Source: Bacteroidales bacterium | Lineage (GTDB): Bacteria; Bacteroidota; Bacteroidia; Bacteroidales; VadinHA17 | DNA: 56,086 nucleotides | Assembly: GCA_025455395.1 (NCBI GenBank) | Contig: JALOMO010000027.1 | Coordinates: forward strand, 1 to 56,086 | Direction: 5' to 3' | Shown here: in pieces, positions 1 to 6,849 of the stretch | Layout of the letters: every line of letters begins with the position of its first letter | Numbering within the stretch: position 1 is the first letter of the stretch | Notes under the pieces: generated by a model | Databases searched by the model: none | What the model saw: the letters and a program-made list of their open reading frames with translations, nothing else | Told to the model about the DNA's origin: nothing | Position numbers and translations under genes: made by a program

Positions 1-1728
1 GAAAAGTCGATAGAGATGCTTCATGAGCGTTTCGGCAACAACATAACACTGGCACAATTCCCAGTAAATGAAGGTACCGGTTTCAACACTATTGTTGACA
101 TCATCAGCATGAAGATGCTGCGCTATGCCAAGGAGGGAGGTAAGGCTGAGGTAGCTGATATCCCTGCTGACCACAAGGCAAAGGCAGAAGAGCTGCATGC
201 TGCACTGATAGAAAAAGTTGCAGAGAGTGACGAATCTCTCATGGAGCTGTTTTTTGCCAACGATACTCTGACCGAAGAGGAGATCAGCAGGGGTATCCGT
301 GCCGGTCTGCTTAAGAGAGGCATTTTCCCTGTCTTCTGCATTTCTGCAAAAGGCAATATAGGTGTCGACAGACTTCTTGATTTTATCTCTGCTTCTGCTC
401 CTTCACCCGCTGACATGCCCCCGGCAAAGAACTCAAAGGGTACTGAGGTAAAATGCACCTCTACAGGACCAGCATCAGTATTTGTATTCAAAACAACAAT
501 TGAAGAGCACATTGGCGAGATAAACTATTTCAGGGTTATGTCTGGCAAGATCAATGAAAACCTTGACGTAATAAACACAAGCAACGGAACAAAGGAAAGG
601 CTATCACAGATCTTCATATGTGCAGGAAAGAACCGTACAAGGATCCCCGAGATCCATGCAGGTGACGTTGGTGGCTTCGTGAAACTGAAGAATACAAAGA
701 CAAACCATACGCTTAATGCTCCGGGGAATGACTGGACGTATGAGTTGATGAGGTTCCCGGATCCCAAATACCGCACTGCAATCAAGCCCGTCAGCGAGAG
801 CGATGAGGAGAAGCTTGGTGAGTCGCTTAACCGCATGCACCAGGAAGATCCTACAATAATAATAGAATATTCAAAGGAGCTTAAGCAGATCATTATCCAC
901 GGACAGGGTGAGTACCATCTCAATATCCTGAAGTGGCATCTTGACAACATTTTCAAGATCGAGACCCAGTTCATAGCTCCCAAGATCCCTTACCGTGAGA
1001 CAATAACCAAGTCAGCCCAGGCTGATTACAGGCACAAGAAACAGTCAGGCGGCGCCGGCCAGTTCGGTGAAGTACATATGATCATTGAGCCTTTTGAAGA
1101 AGGTTCTGAGGCTAAGTCAATGATGAAGATCGCCGGCAAGGAGATAAAGCTGGCAAACCGTGACAAGGAGGAGATTGATCTTCCATGGGGAGGCAAACTC
1201 GTATATATGAATTGTATAGTTGGAGGTTCGATCGATGCACGCTTTATGCCTGCCATTCTTAAAGGTATAATGGAAAAGATGGAAGTAGGTCCTCTTACCG
1301 GTTCATATGCCCGTGATATCAGGGTATATGTCTATGACGGCAAGATGCACCCCGTTGATTCAAATGAAATCTCATTCCGTCTTGCAGGCCGTAATGCTTT
1401 CAGCACTGCCTTCAAGAATGCAACACCAAAGATACTTGAGCCTGTATATGATGTTGAGATCATGGTTCCTGCCGATCGTATGGGTGATGTCATAAGTGAC
1501 CTTCAGGGCCGCCGCGGAATGGTTCTCGGTATGGCAAGCGAGAAGGGATTTGAGATCATAAAGGCAAAGGTTCCGCTCGCAGAGATGAATAAGTATTCAA
1601 CTGCACTGAGTTCACTCACCGGTGGCCGGGCAATGTATACGATGAAATTCTCAGAATATGCTCAGGTCCCGGGCGAAGTCCAGGATGCTGTAATCAAAGC
1701 ATATGCTGCTGAAGAAGAAGAAGAATAG
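1..1728 (+). CDS. Elongation factor G-like translational GTPase, 5' end outside window
   Basis: The reading frame is open from base 1, so the gene begins upstream. About 575 residues are present, against roughly 700 for a full EF-G, so the P-loop and switch motifs are off the edge. What remains is the end of the G domain, with an SAKG element (fragment residues about 115-118) in the G5 position. Domains II, III (RMHQEDPT, GQGEYHLNIL), IV (QSGGAGQFGEV) and V (ADRMGDVISDLQGRRG) follow in the standard order. The protein ends in an acidic Glu run. EF-G proteins drive tRNA-mRNA translocation or ribosome recycling in the cytoplasm. The sequence looks like the second, divergent EF-G paralogue common in Bacteroidetes rather than the one in the str operon, since no ribosomal genes adjoin it. 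The neighbouring gene is convergent, separated by a perfect palindrome. Confidence 0.9.
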   Translation, partial: EKSIEMLHERFGNNITLAQFPVNEGTGFNTIVDIISMKMLRYAKEGGKAEVADIPADHKAKAEELHAALIEKVAESDESLMELFFANDTLTEEEISRGIRAGLLKRGIFPVFCISAKGNIGVDRLLDFISASAPSPADMPPAKNSKGTEVKCTSTGPASVFVFKTTIEEHIGEINYFRVMSGKINENLDVINTSNGTKERLSQIFICAGKNRTRIPEIHAGDVGGFVKLKNTKTNHTLNAPGNDWTYELMRFPDPKYRTAIKPVSESDEEKLGESLNRMHQEDPTIIIEYSKELKQIIIHGQGEYHLNILKWHLDNIFKIETQFIAPKIPYRETITKSAQADYRHKKQSGGAGQFGEVHMIIEPFEEGSEAKSMMKIAGKEIKLANRDKEEIDLPWGGKLVYMNCIVGGSIDARFMPAILKGIMEKMEVGPLTGSYARDIRVYVYDGKMHPVDSNEISFRLAGRNAFSTAFKNATPKILEPVYDVEIMVPADRMGDVISDLQGRRGMVLGMASEKGFEIIKAKVPLAEMNKYSTALSSLTGGRAMYTMKFSEYAQVPGEVQDAVIKAYAAEEEEE

Positions 1729-1762
1729 GAACAGGTATACAAAACATTATAATTGTCAAACA

Positions 1763-1790
1763 GTAGAGACGTTGCATGCAACGTCTCTAC
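1763..1790. repeat. Perfect 28-nt palindrome between convergent genes
   Basis: The left arm GTAGAGACGTTGCA is followed directly by its exact reverse complement TGCAACGTCTCTAC, with no loop. It lies 35 bases after the EF-G stop and 30 bases beyond the 3' end of the minus-strand protease gene, so it could act as a two-way terminator or be a mobile palindromic repeat. It shares GTAGAG-R-CGT and TGCAAC with the hairpin at 16776-16804. No T-run follows, which argues against a simple intrinsic terminator. Confidence 0.75.
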
Positions 1791-1820
1791 ATGTTTATGG
1801 AAATTATTTCCCTGTCAGAT

Positions 1821-3974
1821 TTAATTCAGCCTGTTGATTGTCCGCACCGCCTCCAGTCTCACCGGATCGGAGAAACCAGCGGTGTCGGCTATGATCTTAT
1901 TGCATGTCTCAATTATCACCTGCCTGTTGTAGCTATGGCTGAACCACCCGAACGCCTCAATAATAGCAACCTCTATCTTCTCTCCGGGCGCTGTGAGGAG
2001 ATACTGACACAAGGGTTCTATCGCAGGATGGTATGTAAGATTGCGCATTGCCCTGATCTCGAATATCTTGTTCTTTTCACTCTCCTTTTCGCCCGTAATT
2101 GTTACAATGGCATCTGCACATGATCCGGTCTTCCTTTCAATGTCTGTCAGTACCCGCCGGTAAATCTCACCGAGATAGTTTGCAGTATCGATACCTGCAA
2201 ATTGCTTTTCAAGTTCATTGACCAGGAGGTCCTTATCAAAGTATGCCAGGGCATCTGATGCCTGGTAACTGACTCTTTTTGAAATATTAGGGTCGGTAAC
2301 CGCCCTGATCAGCGCTGGAGCGAGCCTGGGATCACCCGATTCCTGGCAATATACTGCTGCGTGACGCCTGATCAGCTCATATGAGTCATCAAGAGCTGCT
2401 GCGGTGACCTTTATGAAGTTATCATCACACAACTGTGCCAAAAGCTTCATCGCAGTCATACGGGTGACGGAATATGGCGAACTGAAGTACTTCTCAGCCA
2501 GGAGATTGCTTATGGAGGGGTACCCTGACACCTTCAGCGTCCACAATGCCCAGCTCTGTACATCAGGGTGAGGATAATCAGCCAATTTCAGCAGCTTTGA
2601 CTCTTTGCCTGCTGCAGACATCATCTTTTCAGCATTGAGTCTCATGTCAGAGGAGGCAAATCTGAAGGTGGGGTCACCGATGATATGAGTTTCAAGCAGG
2701 CAAACCATCCGGTTCCACTCCCCTACCCTGAGGCCGTAAGAGAGAAGTCCGACCATCTCATCAGGGAATTTATCCTGAAGTGAGTTGACGGTATTGGCCT
2801 GTGCTGCGATGGTCCGTCCCGGTCCGAAAACGTAAGCTCCGGAAATGAATTCATCTGTATGAAATGACCCGTTGAAACAGGCATCGAACATGATAAATCG
2901 TGTCTTGATGTCATATTTCATGACATCAGCAGATATGATATCCATATCAGCAAACCATGCTGAATCCTTTTCTGTCTGCGTTTTTTCATTGGCACCACGG
3001 AACCATGAATCAGGGACATCAAGCCATTCTGTATACTTTGCCTTTGCCTCTGTTGTATCCTTAACACCTCTCACCTTTGAGCGGAGATAGTACTTAATGC
3101 TTTCAATATTCTGCTGAACGCCGTTAGCCGCCTGCTCAGAGCCGGCCAGCTGTGCGTCGGTTGATCCATGGTGATGCAGGAGAGCTATATCAATATTCTC
3201 AGTTGTCATGGTTGACAGAATCCTGTTTTTGATATGCTCCTCGAAAGTATAATCAATGTATTCGAGTCCGTTATCCTGCCTGTTCAGCTGAGGGAACTGC
3301 TGTAGCAGTGCGGCCTTTTCATCCATCCTTGCAGTCATTGATTCTGAATTATACCCATGCCCCGCAAAAAAGAGTACCTCATCTACAAGATCAGGATTTC
3401 TGTGTGCCTCCACCACTTTTAGGAGATAGGCTTTCAGTCTTGAGCCATCGACGTCGCCTGGAATACGAATTCGTCCTGTATATATATCGGGTGTCATCCT
3501 CTGAGGCGACTCCGGCCTCAGGCTATAATAGAAATAGAGGCCATTTGTGTCTGCCCTGAGGTAGCTGAACAGGAGGTCAAAATCCTCATAAAACCTGTCA
3601 GAGGGTACAGATGAACGATGCCACGGGTACCTCTCCTGGTCCATCTTGAAGGCAGAAGTAAGGTGTTGCGCATCGCGCAGCATCGGGACAGGTATGTCGC
3701 CGATGAATACCGCGCCTTCAAAAGCACTGTTCTTCCTTTTCATACTCTCAAGCAACGTCCTGATTGAATCAGGATGATGCCACTTGTCCTCAACAATGAC
3801 TGCTTCAAGCCCTTCAGACCTGAGAGTGGTTGCATAGAGATTGATCTCATCAGACGCTGCAGCCATGGAATGACTGTCAGCAAGTATAATAAATTCAGTT
3901 CTGCCTGTCTGTGAAAAAACTACCGGGAATGCAGATAAAGCAAGCAGTATAAGTAAGTATTTCGTTTTAGTCAT
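1821..3974 (-). CDS. Gingipain-like (peptidase C25 fold) secreted protein with C-terminal HEAT-like repeats
   Basis: 717 residues with a signal peptide (about 1-21, ending VFSQ). Residues about 25-440 resemble the caspase-like C25 fold. A first Rossmann segment with SAFEGAVFIGDIPVP is followed by a His motif LLHHHGSTDAQLAG (H267-H269) and a Cys motif MFDACFNGSFH (C366), and the fold ends in IIGDPTFRF (431-439), typical of gingipain-type domains. The His-Cys spacing is about 97 residues, much longer than in gingipains. Residues about 455-717 are alpha-helical units of HEAT-like character (for example PHPDVQSWALWTL, LIRRHAAVYCQESGDPRLAPAL). No type IX secretion tail is visible. It is the last gene of the ECF-led locus, 3 bases after the preceding stop. 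A protease role is inferred from the conserved His and Cys; the target is unknown. Confidence 0.7.
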   Translation of the reverse strand: MTKTKYLLILLALSAFPVVFSQTGRTEFIILADSHSMAAASDEINLYATTLRSEGLEAVIVEDKWHHPDSIRTLLESMKRKNSAFEGAVFIGDIPVPMLRDAQHLTSAFKMDQERYPWHRSSVPSDRFYEDFDLLFSYLRADTNGLYFYYSLRPESPQRMTPDIYTGRIRIPGDVDGSRLKAYLLKVVEAHRNPDLVDEVLFFAGHGYNSESMTARMDEKAALLQQFPQLNRQDNGLEYIDYTFEEHIKNRILSTMTTENIDIALLHHHGSTDAQLAGSEQAANGVQQNIESIKYYLRSKVRGVKDTTEAKAKYTEWLDVPDSWFRGANEKTQTEKDSAWFADMDIISADVMKYDIKTRFIMFDACFNGSFHTDEFISGAYVFGPGRTIAAQANTVNSLQDKFPDEMVGLLSYGLRVGEWNRMVCLLETHIIGDPTFRFASSDMRLNAEKMMSAAGKESKLLKLADYPHPDVQSWALWTLKVSGYPSISNLLAEKYFSSPYSVTRMTAMKLLAQLCDDNFIKVTAAALDDSYELIRRHAAVYCQESGDPRLAPALIRAVTDPNISKRVSYQASDALAYFDKDLLVNELEKQFAGIDTANYLGEIYRRVLTDIERKTGSCADAIVTITGEKESEKNKIFEIRAMRNLTYHPAIEPLCQYLLTAPGEKIEVAIIEAFGWFSHSYNRQVIIETCNKIIADTAGFSDPVRLEAVRTINRLN

Positions 3975-3977
3975 GTT

Positions 3978-5549
3978 TCAGAAGGTCAGGCCTAAAGTGG
4001 CATCAAAATAATAACAGGTCATTGTTTCTGTTGCATCACCTATGGCAAACACATAATCAAACCTCGGCGCAATATAAAAGGATCTTACAGTCTTGCCGGA
4101 GGTGAATCTCTCTATTCTGGCCGTGATAATGCCTCTTAACAGATCAGCCTTAAGTACATCAAAATCACTATAAACCATCTCCGGGATACTCTGTGTCTGC
4201 TCCTTGAATGAGAGTGTGGATCCCAGGTTTTTCCTGTAACTCACCTCAGCTCCTGGTGTTATTCTTGTGTTACCAGAAGCGAAAACCCTTTTATAAAAGG
4301 CTGAAACAGCAATATCCATTGTCTCCATTTCTCCGTAAGTCTGGAGAGGATAATGGCCTGAGGAGTAGTATCCAAAATTAATATTACCGCCCATATCGCT
4401 TTTGACATCATATCTCCCTATAAATGTCGTATACCTGTAACCGGCATTCACATGGACATCAGTTATTAGATGCTTGTCTTCTATCCAGCTTACAGTAGCA
4501 AGAGAATCATAAGAATAGGTCGGCTTCCTGATCGGGTATAATCGCTGAATAATTTCATCGCCGCTCATACCTGATAATGTTCCGTTCAGGCTGATTGTGT
4601 GAAATGCTCCTGAGGTGCCAATGCGCAGTATGTCTGAGAAAATAAGGGAGTTGGTCGTTGCGATACCGTCTATAAGTCTGTATGATGAGCCCGATCTGGC
4701 CTCATCCTGCACATGGTTAAAAATAAACTCGGCAGTGTTAACCAGGTTTCCTGTTTCATAAGATGCCTGGATACCTGCCGAGTAACCGGAACCACTGTAC
4801 AGCTCGGAATAGTATGTAATGTCAGGTTCATCCTTATAGTATCCTAAGCCTTGCAGGATGAAAAGGTCCTGTGACCAGTTGCCTTCAACAGAGAATGATA
4901 TTTCATTGCTTGAGGTGAATACAGAGCCTGTAATACCGAGTTTCAGCTTACCCAGATCGTATATCAGGCCGGGGGTAATCTTAAGTGAGGTGATGTTGTT
5001 TTTATTCCTGGGGTCTTTTTGTTTGGATCCAAGTGCCGCATTATATTCTGCTCCTACCGCAACAAACAGCCGGTCGCTTACCCTCATGCTTGCCTCCCCT
5101 GCGAGATCAAATCCCTCCTTAATCTGTGTACCCGGGACTGTATCACCGATGATATACGGATTAAGGCTGTTGAACATCATGGTGCTGTTATATATGAGGC
5201 CGTCATAATGATCATTCTGATAACCGAATGCTCCGGAGAGTGAAAGCTTTCCAAGTTTCATATAGCCTTTTGTTTCAGCATAAAACGAGGAGGTGGTTTC
5301 AGGTTGAATATAAAGTCTGATGTCATCTTGTTTATGGCTGTATCCTGCCTGTGCAAGGTTCAGGTTGCTCATACTGAATGTTGAGAGCGCTGCCGGGTTA
5401 GAGGTGTTTGTCCACGGAGCAAAAAGGGTAAGGTCTTCAAAGAGCCTGCTGCCTGCAGTAATGGCAATTGTATCATCAGCCATTGCAGGTCTGGTAAAAC
5501 TGACCATGGCAAGGAGCATCAGAAGCGCCTGTTTCAGGAATTTTTTCAT
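3978..5549 (-). CDS. Outer-membrane beta-barrel protein, DUF6850-like
   Basis: 523 residues with a signal peptide (about 1-24, cut near AMADD). The rest alternates aromatic and small or polar residues in short amphipathic strands and ends in a terminal aromatic (GLTF), as outer-membrane barrels do. Overall composition and the position directly after a DUF4876 lipoprotein and a TonB receptor match the DUF6850 family of Bacteroidetes; this family call comes from memory of the pattern, not a search. The likely role is an accessory outer-membrane component of the uptake or export system in this locus. The preceding intergenic gap carries a perfect 16-bp hairpin, so expression may differ from the upstream genes. 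The following protease gene starts 3 bases after the stop. Confidence 0.65.
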   Translation of the reverse strand: MKKFLKQALLMLLAMVSFTRPAMADDTIAITAGSRLFEDLTLFAPWTNTSNPAALSTFSMSNLNLAQAGYSHKQDDIRLYIQPETTSSFYAETKGYMKLGKLSLSGAFGYQNDHYDGLIYNSTMMFNSLNPYIIGDTVPGTQIKEGFDLAGEASMRVSDRLFVAVGAEYNAALGSKQKDPRNKNNITSLKITPGLIYDLGKLKLGITGSVFTSSNEISFSVEGNWSQDLFILQGLGYYKDEPDITYYSELYSGSGYSAGIQASYETGNLVNTAEFIFNHVQDEARSGSSYRLIDGIATTNSLIFSDILRIGTSGAFHTISLNGTLSGMSGDEIIQRLYPIRKPTYSYDSLATVSWIEDKHLITDVHVNAGYRYTTFIGRYDVKSDMGGNINFGYYSSGHYPLQTYGEMETMDIAVSAFYKRVFASGNTRITPGAEVSYRKNLGSTLSFKEQTQSIPEMVYSDFDVLKADLLRGIITARIERFTSGKTVRSFYIAPRFDYVFAIGDATETMTCYYFDATLGLTF

Positions 5550-5575
5550 TTTTAAGGGTTCTGTTAAAGTACTAA

Positions 5576-5613
5576 TACCATACCAGGTGATCTAAGTATC
5601 ACCTGGTATGGTA
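5576..5613 (-). promoter_or_regulatory. Perfect 16-bp stem-loop inside operon
   Basis: The arm TACCATACCAGGTGAT, a six-base loop CTAAGT and the exact reverse complement ATCACCTGGTATGGTA lie in the 79-base gap between the DUF4876 and DUF6850 genes. There is no clear U-run after it on the minus strand. It may be an RNA processing or stabilising hairpin, a partial terminator setting expression ratios, or a protein-binding palindrome. Confidence 0.7.
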
Positions 5614-5628
5614 ATGTGCCAAACCTTC

Positions 5629-6840
5629 CTAATCAACCACTGTCCGGTTAATAAAAGGTGTCGGAGTCCAGTCACCAATAAAGTCATTAAATGAATTATT
5701 GGTGTCTTTATAAATAGCTTTCCCGTCAAGTACTTTAGCCACCTTGCGTCTTACGCTCTTACTGCCGTATATTCCTGAGGTGCACCATACCATTCCTGCA
5801 TCAATCGATGTTGGAAGTCTTTTATACCTGTCAGCCTCATTTGCCCTGTTTATATCAACACCGTCAATAACCCAATCTTTATGAACCATTAAGTACTTAA
5901 TTGTTGATGTGGTTCCAGGTTTTGTCATGAAATTATTGGGGTCAGCCGCGAAGGCTGCATGGTTGAGTCCGGTAGGTAATCTGAAGATTATCAATGCTGC
6001 ACCATTGACAGAATGGAGCCAGTCAATCATTGTTGCAGAGGTGGTGTACACAACAATCATGTTAGTTGATTCAGGTGAATCGGTATCTTTTCCGGGAGCT
6101 TCGATGAATGCCTCAAACGGTGCGTCACCCATGTTTACAGGCGAATTCGGGTTCCCAAGCGGGTCAGTCTGGTGGTCAATGGCATCATGCGCAAGTACCA
6201 CGCTTGTCCTGGGCTGAATGGGATACTGCTGACCTGTCCCGGGGAACATCAGGGTATGGAATGAAACCGGTAACCTGTCCATAAGTGAACCGTCCGGATT
6301 AACCCAGGCTGAGGGTGTGGTACCAATTGGCTCAAGTACTCCTATACATAATCCGTCAAGGTAAAGAACCCCGTCACTGTTATTATAAATTTCATGGAAC
6401 TGGTCTGAGTAATAGTTTGAGCCGGTTGGTGTTTTTGAACCGCTGTAATAGACCTCCTTGATTACAAGCCCGCCAGATTTTGAGCTGGCTATCATATTAA
6501 TGTCCCAGTAATTAATGTCATAATTAACAGTAAGATTTTCAGTTATGCCGTTGAAATAGAATTCATCCGTTTCGTGAGAGGCAGAAATGGTATAGATGCC
6601 TTCTTCGAGTGGAACCTTAACTGTACCATTTTCTTTTGTGGTGACTATCGTCTCCTGTCCGTTCAGTGTATTCTGGATTGTTACTTCAAGGTCCGCAACC
6701 CCGCTAATACCGTACCCGACCGGGTAGTAGACCATTATTAATACATCATAGAGCTTGGCGCCCTCTTTCTGACATGAGGGTAGCAATGCCATCCCGGCCA
6801 CCAGGATCATTGCCAAAACAGTTAACTTTTTCATAATCAT
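5629..6840 (-). CDS. DUF4876 surface lipoprotein
   Basis: 403 residues. The N-terminus is a lipoprotein signal with a lipobox-like ALLPSC (Cys23), so the mature protein is probably anchored in the outer membrane. Residues about 30-115 look like a carboxypeptidase-regulatory beta-sandwich (DLEVTIQN, GTVKVPLEEGIYTI). From about 125 a larger domain has LVIKEVYYSGS and a patch DQFHEIYNNSDGVLYLDGLCIG, characteristic of DUF4876 proteins. Its function is not known. DUF4876 proteins typically accompany a TonB receptor and could act as its surface-exposed substrate-binding partner by analogy with SusD, but nothing in the sequence proves this. It starts 9 bases after the receptor stop. M3 is an equally possible start. 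Confidence 0.7.
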   Translation of the reverse strand: MIMKKLTVLAMILVAGMALLPSCQKEGAKLYDVLIMVYYPVGYGISGVADLEVTIQNTLNGQETIVTTKENGTVKVPLEEGIYTISASHETDEFYFNGITENLTVNYDINYWDINMIASSKSGGLVIKEVYYSGSKTPTGSNYYSDQFHEIYNNSDGVLYLDGLCIGVLEPIGTTPSAWVNPDGSLMDRLPVSFHTLMFPGTGQQYPIQPRTSVVLAHDAIDHQTDPLGNPNSPVNMGDAPFEAFIEAPGKDTDSPESTNMIVVYTTSATMIDWLHSVNGAALIIFRLPTGLNHAAFAADPNNFMTKPGTTSTIKYLMVHKDWVIDGVDINRANEADRYKRLPTSIDAGMVWCTSGIYGSKSVRRKVAKVLDGKAIYKDTNNSFNDFIGDWTPTPFINRTVVD

Positions 6841-6849
6841 AGATATTAG

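Noticed and set aside
525..983. 152-residue minus-strand frame within the EF-G gene
   Set aside because: Antisense to conserved EF-G domains; the composition is that of a reversed coding strand.
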